From Dactylonectria macrodidyma (lineage: Eukaryota; Ascomycota; Sordariomycetes; Hypocreales; Nectriaceae): 64,000 nucleotides of DNA. The notes under the pieces are model-generated. The model searched no databases, was not told where the DNA came from, and saw only the letters and a list, made by a program, of their open reading frames with translations. The position numbers were made by a program, and so were the translations under genes. Shown here one piece after another: positions 12,293-22,922 of the stretch; position 1 is the first letter of the stretch; each line of letters opens with the position of its first letter. The DNA is taken from NCBI GenBank assembly GCA_020744425.1, contig JAGMUV010000005.1:744001-808000 (forward strand). The letters are read 5' to 3'.

Positions 12293-13383
12293 AACCAAAT
12301 CGGCTTTGTGTGCGCCGTGTCTATACGAGTTGTACTCTTGTATCTGTCGTCCAACGTCCACCCACTCAGGTACGTCCAATCTCACCAGTTGAGCTCAGCA
12401 CCTTCGGGGCTGTTTGTCCCGGACCCCCTTCCTGTTTCCCAGAGCGATGAAATACGGGCCAAGGCGCTGTCACCCGACGAAAGCGGCTGTGACATAGGGT
12501 TCTTCGTGGTCTCTCAAGCATCCCGCCTCTCTTGCTAGCATTGTCAGGGCGAGGCGATGAGAATTGAGTTGTCCCTTCGCTGTCGTGGTTGTGCACATGG
12601 TGGACACGGACGCTTTTGCATACGCATCCCGCCCTCCACTGCTGCTGCACACCCACTAGCACGCCCCCAGGCACAGTGGCCAGATCTAGGTCTAGCTACA
12701 TTGTCGTGCCTGCTGGGGCTGGTAATTCATACGCCGCCTGCTGCGCTGGCAAGCGCTGGCTCCTTTGGGTAGAATGGTAGGCAAAGGAAAGAGAGAGGCT
12801 GAAGAGGAGAAGAGTTAGCAACAGGTGTGGGAGAGCGCGGATGATTATCATCATGACACTCTCTGGCTACCTACTTCTCTATCCCTTATTCTGGCTTGTC
12901 TCTGTCCCTCTTACCGTCCCGTCCGGCCTATTCCAGGTACCCCTTCCTCAGCGGTTCCTCCCTTGCCTGTGGTGAGAAACCTGGCTGGACCTGACGGAAC
13001 GGACTGCCTGCCCAAAAGAAGCCTAAAGTCCTGGGCCTTTCTCTCCTGCCCGCCTGGCTCCTGCCCTCCTGCCCTCCTTCCACATCCTCCACCTCAAGTG
13101 GCCCATGTGGTTCCAAGCCCCGTCGCTCATCGCCCATAGTCCATTGCCCATCACCCATCGTCCCCCCTAGCCCACGAGCCTTACCCACACTGGCCACACC
13201 CACCCCGCCTCGCAACAACGTTCCATCCGTCGCCTCTTGCTTGATCATATTCTTGCTCTTCCCTCCCTCTCTCACCGAGCGCTTCCTTTGCTGATGCTTC
13301 AGCTTCTTCCCATGTCTGCAGTATTATAGACCGAGCCCGCTTTGCCAATTCGGCGTGTACCACCTTGTTTCTTTTAGCCCACC

Positions 13384-16300
13384 ATGGACGACCTCCGCTT
13401 CCGCTCCCAGACGTCTCCCAGGAACGAATCGCCAATGAACTCGCTTGTCTCACCTCCTCGCAATGGCCCGAGAATGCCTGGGCCCCAGGTCGCCCATGAT
13501 CATCGCTCCAACCTACCCCGACGCTTCACCACCGACTCGGGCCGGGTCCCAACCCTCAACTCCATGGCCTCCATAGCATCTGCTCCCACCAGAGGACCTG
13601 AGCAGCCCCAGGACTACAATGTGAGTCGACATCCGGCGTCTGGCCTCCCCTCTGTCGCCCCTTTGCTACCCCTCTGCTCCTGTCCCGTATCGCCGACGCT
13701 GTCGCGGAAGCGCCGCATTCAAAGCTCAGCTGACTGACATGCCCTGCCATAGACTATGCATAAAGTTCAATTGGTATGTCGACCGCCATCCCACTCCCTT
13801 ACTAGTCCCTACGGGGATGGCCACGATTACGAGCGCGCCTCCTTCCGCGAGCGAGAGGATATGAGGAACACTGGGCATAGCCAGATCCTAGACAAGGGCG
13901 TTTTGGACTGACTTCAAATCAGATAGAGAAGAAGAAGATCGAGTACGAGCGAATCCGCGAGCAAAGACGACGCTTCGAACTCGAGATGCAGAAGTTGGAC
14001 CAACAGCAGCGCCGTGAGGCTCTGGAGCTGGCCCAGATGGAGGAGGAAGTGGGAAGACTAGGTGGTCACCAGTCCGAGCCCACCACGCCGCCCGAATATC
14101 GCGACAACAGCTCGGGCTTCCCCTCCATGTTCTCTCGCCCAAACCGCTATTCGACGTCGAGTTTGACCTCCCCTCCAGGTCTATTCAACCGCCCTGCTCG
14201 ATCCGGCTCACAACTTCAATCTCCTCAGTCTGGAATCATGCAGACACGATTTGGTTTCGAAGACCAGCAGCAGATGCCTTCTCGCTCAGTCCCGACTACG
14301 CGCAGGAACAGTGATGATGAGAAAGAGGAGGCTGTCCGACAGGACCCTACCAGCCATCGCGCAACAAATGCGTAAGTCTTTTGCTTTCCCCCAACGTTAT
14401 GCGCGGTCTCTTTGGTTTGTGAGCTTGTCTGGGTTTCAGAGTTAGCGGTGACCATGAGCTCGCTGTGGCCTGGGGTGGTTGCGGTGCGAGTCTTGCCCTC
14501 TACCTGCAGCGGTCCATGTTGCTTGCTCACTTTCAAACCCGAACTGGCTATTGTTGCGTCAGCACTCAGTGTGCAACACTTGTCTAGCTTTCCAGACGAG
14601 ATTCTAGCTTGTGGATCTGTACCATGGAATGCCTTACTCTATTGAAGACCCGCGCTTCGTTGTAAGGCACCGCAAACAATGGGCAAGGAAGTTCCGTGAA
14701 TCACTCTTGCAGAGAGAAGAAACGGGGCTCCTAGATCTATATTTGCCGATGCACCAGCTCCGCCGGGCTTCACCCTCACATCACTCTCACACCTCCCCAA
14801 GCGCGCTCCACTTTATTCCTCAGTGTTGCATGCCCCTAACCCTACTTCACCTATCTCAACCTAACCCTGATCTACGCTGAATCTGCATTATCTTCTGAAC
14901 TGGACTTGATCTCTTTCCTTAGAGAATACACCTGGGCTCAGTTGCGGAGGCGCTTTTTGGCGATATCCCCACTTTCATCTCTGGCATATGTCACAACCTC
15001 AGCATTTTTCTTCCTACAACATAGATTCAAAGGCTAACAATGACGTCCAACGACAGTCTCAACCGATACTCGATGCCTGTTACTCGGTCTAGAACAGGAT
15101 TGTACGATGTTGGCCTCGATCAAACTAACACTACCCGCTTCTTGTTTGGTGACGAGGAGCCAAGTGCGTTGGGCCACATCAGTTCTGCGGACGAGAACTT
15201 CCCAACTCTTGTTCGTCGGGATGATCAAATTGTAAGTTGGCTTTGTTGTTCGCTCGATGCATTCACAATCCCCGACGCATTGCCCTAATTGTGTTGGCTA
15301 TTGTTCGTTTCTCCCGAGGCGTGCTGGGCTCCACATTTCCTGTGGTTCATCTTCACTTCGCCATCAGTCACAGCAAACCAATTCCTGAAATTCACCTTGG
15401 TCACCTCTTCTCCCCACTCTCCTCCCCCTGCACTTCCTCTCCTCTTTGACAATCGCACATCCGGTTTGCAACCTCACTTGCTTGCGCCGCTGTTTTCCTT
15501 GATCAAGTCATTCATTCTCAAATCATCCCCCCTCATCTTCGACTGTTTCTTCTCTGACACAACACGCTTTTCTCAGCTTTCCGCCTCTTCGGCTGCTCTC
15601 GATCTTGCTTTGGCTCCGTCACCCAAGCCAGACGTCCCATCTTCGCGAGGCTGGAGCCGTGTTGTTAATCGTCACCGACCCCAGCAAAGCTTGTCCTCGA
15701 TCAACGGGAGCACTGGCCAAATTAGTGACATTGGCGGCATGAACAGCCGACCTAGCTCTGTGCGCCACTCCCTTGACCTCAAGTACATCTCTGAAAACTC
15801 CAACGAGACCGGTGGCTCTATCATGTCGTCTCCAGGGAATCAGAACATGGCGACACCGCCGAAGTTGCAGAGCTCATTCTCCGCTAACGATGTCCCAACT
15901 GTTAAGAACCCCGCGGGCTCGTCGATGAATGCCAACAACCACGCGCAACTGCACTTCCACAACCACAACGCAAGCCTTGGTCGCATTCCTGCCGGCGCTG
16001 TCCCGCGTGGGCACACGCGTGAGCTGTCTGCCGATAGTGTCAACACGAGCCGTGAGCAGGCTGGGGCCTTTCAGTCGATCCAGACTGCCCTCCAAGCTAG
16101 CGCCGCTCCCTTTGGTCCCAGCACCACGACCGCCGCACCCCCCGCTCCGGCTCATGTTTCATCCCCATCTGGCACGCCTTCTATGAACTCCTTCAACAAC
16201 GGGTTCTACCAGGCTAATGGCTACCACAACCCCAACCCCAACCATCAGGGAGCCCCACACCCTGCTGGTCCCTTCAATGTTCCTATGCTGGCCGCTGGTA

Positions 16301-17874
16301 TGCAACAAATGAACATCAACGGTGCAAATGGTGGTGGCATGTATCCTCAGCAGAACTATGCTGGCTACGGCTCGCTTCCATATGGCCAGGGGAACCAGCC
16401 TCGTGATAGCCAGGCTCGTGTCATTCAGCATCGTCGTCAGCTCGACAACGAAGGTCAGTCACGAAGGTCCGAAACGCGGTTGCAAGCGTAAAAAAACTAA
16501 CATCCTACAGCCATGTCCCGTTACCAGAACATGCCCCTTGAGTCGGCTGCTGGCCAAATTTACGAACTCTGCAAGGACCAGCACGGCTGCCGCTACCTCC
16601 AGAAGAAACTTGAGGAGCGCAACCCCGACCAGGTTCACATGATTTGGCTAGAGACAAACCAGCATGTCATCGAGCTCATGACGGACCCATTTGGTAATTA
16701 TTTGTGCCAAAAGCTGCTTGAGTTTTGCAATGACGATGAGAGAACTATCTTGATCCAGAACGCCTCCCAGGACATGGTGCGCATCGCTTTGAACCAGCAC
16801 GGCACGCGTGCTCTTCAGAAGATGATCGAGTACGTCAGCACGCCTCAGCAGGTTCTCCTCATCATTGAAGCTCTTCGCTTTCGCGTTGTTGAGTTGATCC
16901 AGGATCTGAATGGCAACCATGTCATTCAGAAGTGTCTCAACAAACTCACCGCCCTTGATGCCCAGTTCATTTTTGACGCCGTTGGTAACAACTGCGTCGA
17001 AGTCGGCACCCACCGACACGGTTGCTGTGTTCTCCAACGATGCATTGATCATGCGTCTGGTGATCAGAAACTTTGGTTGATTCAACGCATTACTGAACAT
17101 GCCCGAATCCTGGTTCAGGACCCCTTCGGAAACTACGTCGTCCAGTACATCATTGATCTCAACGAATCAACTTTCACCGAGCCTGTCGTGAGAATGTTCC
17201 GTGGCTGCGTCAGTCAACTGTCTCGCCACAAGTTCAGTTCCAACGTTATCGAGAAGTGCCTGCGCTGCTCTCAGCCGGAATCCAGAGACATGATTGTGGA
17301 GGAACTGCTGGTGCCCGCAGAGATGGAGCGCCTCCTCCGAGACTCCTTTGCCAACTATGTCATCCAGACTGCTCTTGAATACGCCACGCCTCATCAGAAG
17401 TATCGCCTGGTGGAATCTATCCGCCCTATTCTCCCACAGATTCGAACCACTCCTTACGGACGTCGTATTCAGGCCAAAATTTCTGCCTTTGACAGCCGCG
17501 GCAGCGCTGCCTCCAGTGGCCAGGCCACTCCAGCCGACAACACCCAGGGACAGATTCCTCTTCGTCAAGCCCACTCTCGAGGACTGTCTGGCGGCGGCCC
17601 CATGACTCAAGCCAATGGCGTTGCTAACGGAGGGCTCTCTGGCTTGGGAAATCAGGGTATCCGCCATAACATGTCCGCTTACCCCAACAACTCTGCCCTG
17701 GCTGTTTCTACTCCAGGGACCGCCGGCGGCCCTGTGCAGCCGCCGCCTCAGTTTGCGCAGAGACCCCCTGGTAACTTCTCTCCCTCGCGCTCGACCAACG
17801 GCAGTAGCAGTGTCAATGGCAATGCCAACTCTAATGGTAACCCGACCGAGAATGGCGAGGCGCATTGGGTGTAA
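13384..17874 (+). CDS. PUF4: Pumilio-family RNA-binding protein, Puf4 type
   Basis: Six exons: 13384-13620, 13753-13773, 13923-14371, 15057-15231, 15577-16453 and 16511-17874, about 1040 residues. Cytoplasmic Puf proteins bind 3'UTRs and repress or destabilise mRNAs. Residues about 87-130 form a charged coiled coil (KKKIEYERIREQRRRFELEM). A Ser/Gln/Asn-rich disordered region follows, then an eight-repeat Pumilio domain at about residues 587-910. The recognition helices read HGCRYLQ, FGNYLCQ, HGTRALQ, NGNHVIQ, HGCCVLQ, FGNYVVQ, FSSNVIE and FANYVIQ. This is the classical code for a UGUA-starting element, and it resembles yeast Puf4 rather than Puf3. Exon 2 is a 21-nt microexon. Introns 3 (685 nt) and 4 (345 nt) are unusually long for this window; intron 3 ends with branch site GCTAAC. 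The tail is Asn/Gly/Ser-rich. Start: first ATG, MDDLRFRSQTSPRN. Confidence 0.9.
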
Positions 17875-18125
17875 ACTATTTCTCTCTTCGAGCGCGCCTG
17901 CCATCCATGAGACAACCTGCTTGTATCATGATGCCCACTCAACCTTTGGTTTCCTTCGGTTGTTCATTGGGTGGCATGCCATTCACGGTAACGACACCGT
18001 CACGACCTGACGATTTTCCTTGGCTCTTTGTTTCATTATGCCACAGAACGGCACCATCTCGCGGGCTAGAGCCTGTATCGGCCCCTCGATCCGACATACA
18101 CAGCAACCCCGTGGTTTGCCACGTG

Positions 18126-18134
18126 TGTACATTA
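18126..18134 (+). promoter_or_regulatory. Puf4-type element UGUACAUUA downstream of PUF4
   Basis: Exact match to the Puf4 consensus UGUAHAUUA, about 250 bases after the PUF4 stop codon and on the sense strand. If the 3'UTR extends this far, the protein could bind its own mRNA. Confidence 0.45.
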
Positions 18135-18565
18135 TCCAGGAAGGGAGCCCCAAAATTACAGTCGATTGCCTTGGTCGTGACCACTTTTCCGAAACTGCTT
18201 ATGAAGGGGACACAAAGCAGCATGCGAAATCAGTGGGTCATCGGTCAAGACTTGTACATGTACGATCGTCAAGATCACACTCATCGGCATAGACGAATTG
18301 CTTTATTTCGCATTTTCCTGACCATTTGGTGCTTTTCGTTTGGATGCCTCTTTTTCTATGAATTTCAACGCGTCCATTCGGCAATGAGAAGTCTGCATTA
18401 TGACTTACGGCATGCTCTTGAGCAGCATCATCGTCACAGCATGTGCAATTTTGCATGCGTTTCGACACAGGGACACCGGTCTTTGCGGACCGTCACCAGC
18501 GCTGCAATGGGCTTAAATAACAGCGCTGTTGCCGCTTACAAAGTTGAGCAGATGCGGGACGGAGT

Positions 18566-18595
18566 GACTTTGGTGCTTTGGTGCTTTGGTGCTTC
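18566..18595. repeat. Octamer tandem repeat (TTTGGTGC)n
   Basis: Three to four TTTGGTGC-like units in tandem in the intergenic region between PUF4 and RPL15. Confidence 0.75.
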
Positions 18596-19398
18596 GGGGG
18601 TTTTCTCAGTTACTTTTCTTACAGCCCTCTTACTACTCGCGATTGCGACATAGGGTCAGCTTGCTTGACTAAAGAGAGTTAACGAAGCAGAGAAGGAACC
18701 CCTTTCATTTCTTTGAGTTTGTAAGAGTTCTGGGACGGTTGATTTTACCTTTTAACAGAGAGAGGGGAGGGGGTTGGATGGGTCCTCAGGGATTGGGGGT
18801 AGACCAAGTTCTTAACTGAGTGACAACTAGGATGCCCCTACCTGTAATTAGATTCGGCTTCAATTTCAGGTCTTGCGTATCAACTGAACCTGTGTTTCTT
18901 TGCCTCACGTGAACTCGATAACAACCATTGACTTTTCAGCAGACCGTGTTTCCGGGAGTCTTTCACACGCGACTAAGTTGTGGAAGAACGGGCAAGAAAT
19001 ATTTTCACCCACCAACGAGAGGATCGAACTTATAGCAGCGAGCCCGACTTGGGAGGGCCGGCCATTTATTTAGTCTACTATCAGAGCGGTACTATTACTC
19101 ATCAATTGTATGGGGGAAAACAGCCAACAGAGATGTTTCGGAGGCAAACCGGGGTAGTGTGAGCAACGACACATCACGAAACAAGGTGGAAAGCACATCA
19201 TGACCGCAGTCACCAAGATTTCCAGGCGGAGAACCATGTTGTTTACTCTGAAGGAATTGATCCTATTCCATATTTTTTTGCTACCAAACAAGGTTCCCGA
19301 CTCCCCAGAGTCCAAGCATGCAATGCCGAAAGCAGACCCAGCACCCGGAAGAAAGAATTCCCCCAACCACACCAGTAATGACCGAGAAGATTGGTCGT

Positions 19399-20334
19399 TT
19401 ACCTGTATCGCCACAGGGACAGGGTGTTGTGACGCTTCCAGGTCTTTCTGCGACCGGCCTGGGTCTTGTTGTAGCGGCCACCCTTGTTGAGACCACGGGA
19501 CTTCTTGCCGGTGGCGGTGAGGCCACGGGACTCGCGGTGCTTGTGGACGGGGTTGACGATCCAGTTGATGCGGGGATCGATGCGGATGGCCTTGTGCTGG
19601 GGGTCGACAAGGATGACCTCGTAGTACTTGTAGGTCGAGTCCTGGTTGATCCAGTAGGAGTTGAGGACTCGGAGGTTGGCGCAGCGGCGTCCGACACGCT
19701 CCTCAGCGGTGGACTTGAGGGATCGCTGGTACTTGAGCTGGTTCACACCCTGGTTGGTGGGCTTGCCTATTGTTCGAGTTGTGTTAGCAGGTCTGCCTCT
19801 CATTGTCTGCATATCATCATTCTGTCCGATGCAGAAAACAACGTACCATAAGTGGCACCCTTGGGAACCGGGCGCTTGCGGCCACCACGGCGGACACGGA
19901 CGCGGTAGATGACATAGCCCTGCTTGGCCTTGTATCCGAGACGGCGGGCCTTGTCGAGGCGGGTAGGGCGCGAGGCGCGGTGGATGACGTTCAATTGACG
20001 GAGCTATATTGATGCACTCTCAGCATAATGTTCAACGAGTGTATAGCAGAAACGGGGCTGGAATCTCTCTTCCCTTCCCTCCAATCTCGAGCGGGCAAGA
20101 TGAATTGTGTGTTCGATTTGTGTGCGTTGCAGAGAATTTCTTCCCAGTGACATCGACCATCAAATTCGTTTGCCATCGCAGCGAGAGAGGAGGGTCGAGA
20201 GGTAGAGGCGGCGCCCGTCCACAAGGGATTGTTGTTGTTTAACGTACTTCCCAGCAGCGCACTCGGAGGAGGAAGCGCACGACATCCGACTGCTTCTTCT
20301 TCTGAAGCTCTTCGACGTACTTGAGGGCACCCAT
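19399..20334 (-). CDS. RPL15: 60S ribosomal protein L15 (eL15)
   Basis: Three exons: 20248-20334, 19847-20003 and 19399-19766, giving 203 residues, the usual eL15 length. It is a core component of the large cytosolic ribosomal subunit, contacting 28S rRNA. The protein begins [20 protein letters not shown]. It continues with [29 protein letters not shown] and [18 protein letters not shown], then ends [11 protein letters not shown], all near-invariant in fungi. The first intron lies between RCWE and LRQLN, and the second splits the glycine before KPTNQ. The very basic composition fits rRNA binding. It converges with PUF4. The start is fixed by the conserved [10 protein letters not shown]-terminus. 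Confidence 0.96.
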
Positions 20335-20924
20335 TTTTGCTGTTGTCGAGAAAACACAGCAGAACGTCAGTAAAGAAAGAACGACTTGGAAGATTCTCGT
20401 CTGTAGAGAAGAGAGGAATGGATGGGAGGGCTACAAACCGGCTTGTGTGGTGAAGTTCCTGCCGAGGGTTAGTAGAAGGCGAGTGTGTCGAAATTTCGAA
20501 TCTCACAGACGCCGGGCTGGAGAGGAAAATTGAGGGCACAGTTTGTGGGTTAAGCGATGAACTAGTACTATTGTGGACTAGGGTTATAGGACTTGCCCCT
20601 CCAAAACCCCCTCCGGGCGGTGTGCGTTCTTGTGCGCGGGTTCGAGGATGAGTCAGCAGTCTGAGCTCCGATGTTTCACCGAAGAGCTTCATTCAGCAAG
20701 ACACAATCTAAACCTCTACTATTGATGAAGAACGTCCATGTCGATGGCAACTGATCGGTTTTTCATGAATAAATAAATGAAACTTGCAATTAAATTAGGC
20801 TTTCCTCTCGTCATCTCTCGCTGCAATAGGACAAACTAGGGAGCAGATGCATCAATTTACAAATGGCCCTTCAACAGACCTTCATCCGCCACCGTTTGTC
20901 TGGCTCACTCTCCTTTATACGACT
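20335..20924. other. RPL15 promoter and 3' region of the upstream minus-strand gene
   Basis: 590 bases between two minus-strand genes. No additional gene is visible. It contains AAATTTCGAATTT-like sequence around 20490 and must carry the RPL15 promoter. Confidence 0.5.
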
Positions 20925-21851
20925 TCACTTCTTTGGGAGCAGCGTCAAAACCCCCGTAAACGATTTGACCTGCTCCTGTGCCACAGTGCCCCAAGCTTCT
21001 TCCAACTTCTTTGGCCTGGCTGGTTCGATCAACTCCCAGGCTACCTTTTCAATGTCACCAGCGCTTGCTAATGGTCCGGTCGAAGGGCCGTGACGACCTG
21101 GCATGATCGTGTAGTTGACGGTCTGAGCTGCAAAGCTCATGGCGTGTTCATTCAACTCGGATAATTCCTTTCCGTCCTGCTCCCAACGCATCCATGTTGG
21201 TTTCTGGATGCCATTCGCCTGTGCATTCATTTTTTCGTAGGTATCGATGATGCCCTGAAGATCGTCCAGGGCTTTGGTCATCAACGCGGTTGGGTTTGGT
21301 GGGTGGGCCGGCGAGGCCCAGTTCGTGTGTGGGGCCGCCATCCATGGCAGTACAGGGGCGAGGTGTGAGCCCAACTCTCTTTCCGCGGTCATATTGTTAA
21401 AGCTGTGACTACATCATAGTCAGCAACAAACTTGCCATTTGAAGAGGTCCTTAAGCACTCACGAACTCGACTTCAGCTGCACGTCAATGAACTCAATCAA
21501 GTCATCGCCTTGCTTCTGAACTTGTCTCTTCGCATCGTTTATGCCTGCTTTTCGCTTCTTCAAGGCACTGCTAGAACTGTTGGATTTAATTGTCAGTCAT
21601 CTTCAACTGAAATCAATAGTGCAATATACATACGCTCTAACTCCTTGCGAACTGCTCGTATTCTTGCTCCCTCCTTGTTCCACCCGTTTGATGGGCACCT
21701 TTCGGGGAGCCCTCGTAGCCTTCCTTGGAGCTAAATCGTCCGTACCGGTGTTGTCTGTTTGAAGCTTGAATGAGTGTTCTGGTCGATGTTTGTGTAAGGG
21801 ATTCCAGTACTGACCAGTGATAGACACCTTTCGCTTCGTTGTTCGCGGCAT
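20925..21851 (-). CDS. Hypothetical basic/helical protein, 249 residues
   Basis: Not recognised. Four exons can be joined in frame: 21815-21851, 21634-21754, 21463-21576 and 20925-21402. The introns are 48-60 nt with GT/AG ends. The N-terminal 60 residues are Lys/Arg/Ser/Thr-rich and probably disordered (MPRTTKRKVSITDNTG, RKATRAPRKVPIKR) and may include a nuclear localisation signal. The middle is an amphipathic helix, KKRKAGINDAKRQVQKQGDD then LIEFIDVQLKS. The C-terminal part is rich in Trp, Pro and Ala and ends WGTVAQEQVKSFTGVLTLLPKK. Exon joining that consistently restores frame argues for a real gene. A nuclear or kinetochore role would be speculation. Start is the first ATG of the first exon. 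Confidence 0.65.
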
Positions 21852-22922
21852 TGTTGAGCTGGAACCAGACGGCGTGCATCAACGGGCTTCTGCAATGATG
21901 TTCAAGGTGGGAGGGATGTGAGAATGTCTTGGGTTGGTGGGAGACAATTAAAAGTGCAGGATGATACAGTGCTCCGGGTGCTCTAAAGTTAGAAGCGGTC
22001 CATGTCAAGTAGGCAGGAGCGGCTGTGGGTGATCGCTCTCCGCAAAACGGAAGCACTGGGCACGCTCTAGGAGTTGGTCCGCATCATCTCGGACTCCGCC
22101 ACGCCAACCACGAATTTTACCTCCAAATCAACGGATCGATCTAGATTGAACCTATTTCCTATTAATTCGCTAGGGAAATTGGTGGGAGCTTTTTTTTTTC
22201 CTTCTCCTATTTGTGTACCTGGGGAATGTCATTAGGTTCAAGCACATCTGCGGAACTTGGGTTCGAGCTAAGCAACCATCAAGGGGGATTCACCTTTCGA
22301 ATATGATGGAGGTAGTGCACTCAGATTTGCCACGTTTTGTCTTTTTAATAACCGTGAGCAATTTAATGTCTCTGAGTGATTGCAACCAGAGATAACCCTA
22401 GAAATCCCTAGAGAAAGAAACAGAAGATGCAAACTGTAAAGGAAATCTTTGTCATACATGAATGATACCAGCTATACCCAAACAAGTCCCTTTTTGATCG
22501 CATATTAGTTACATCATGAATGCGAAAGCCTTGGTTCTCTCTCTCTGTCTATAATCTCAACCTTTGAAGCAAAAGCCATTGGATGTCATTTGTCTTTCCC
22601 CTTATCTCCAGTCGTGAAAACGGCCGTGGATCCGTGATCCTGAGCAAAACATCGGAAGAAGAATGAAATCAACAATATCTCACGTATCTTGAACCGCAAC
22701 CTTGCGGGAAGGCGGTTGCTTGTAAACGCCCCAAAAAAACAGGACTGAAAAGACCACACCAAAAACTTTCAACTGAACTCTTGTTCTTGCGCGCCGCATT
22801 TCCTGAGTTCACTTCCTTCTTTGGTCATCGTTTGTCGCATGGGTTTAGAAATCTTGCCTCGACATGCTTCATCACAAGTCAGAAATCATAGCCACCCACA
22901 GCTGAACATAGTGGGCAGCACA
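21852..22922. other. Intergenic region, hypothetical gene promoter and PSP1 3' side
   Basis: About 1.1 kb between two minus-strand genes. The left part should hold the promoter of the 249-residue gene and the right part the 3'UTR of the PSP1-domain gene. A poly-T run lies near 22190. No further coding sequence is supported. Confidence 0.5.

Larger units (their letters stand above)
7510..13383. other. Gene-poor interval between RPC2 and the Pumilio gene
   Basis: Nearly 6 kb with no supportable coding gene. All open frames are short, mutually overlapping and composition-driven. The left end is the RPC2 promoter. The right 1.3 kb (about 12.0-13.38 kb) is pyrimidine- and GA-rich and probably contains the promoter and long leader of the Pumilio gene. 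I checked for tRNA T-arms and found none that fold. Confidence 0.5.
17875..19398. other. Convergent 3' regions of PUF4 and RPL15
   Basis: About 1.5 kb between two convergent stop codons. An open frame of 262 codons on the plus strand overlaps the PUF4 stop but has no family resemblance and looks like chance. The first few hundred bases are presumably PUF4 3'UTR and contain a perfect Puf4-type element. Confidence 0.55.

Noticed and set aside
15289..15576. Upstream part of the frame leading into PUF4 exon 5
   Set aside because: It lies between a clear donor after ATGATCAAATT and an acceptor TTTTCTCAG, so it is intron.
17865..18653. 262-codon plus-strand frame after PUF4
   Set aside because: It overlaps the PUF4 stop, has no family resemblance and lies in the convergent 3' region; it looks like chance.
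22493..22520. UGUAACUAAUA on the minus strand after the PSP1-domain gene
   Set aside because: Spacing between UGUA and the AUA end does not fit Puf3 or Puf4 sites, and it is over 400 bases beyond the stop.
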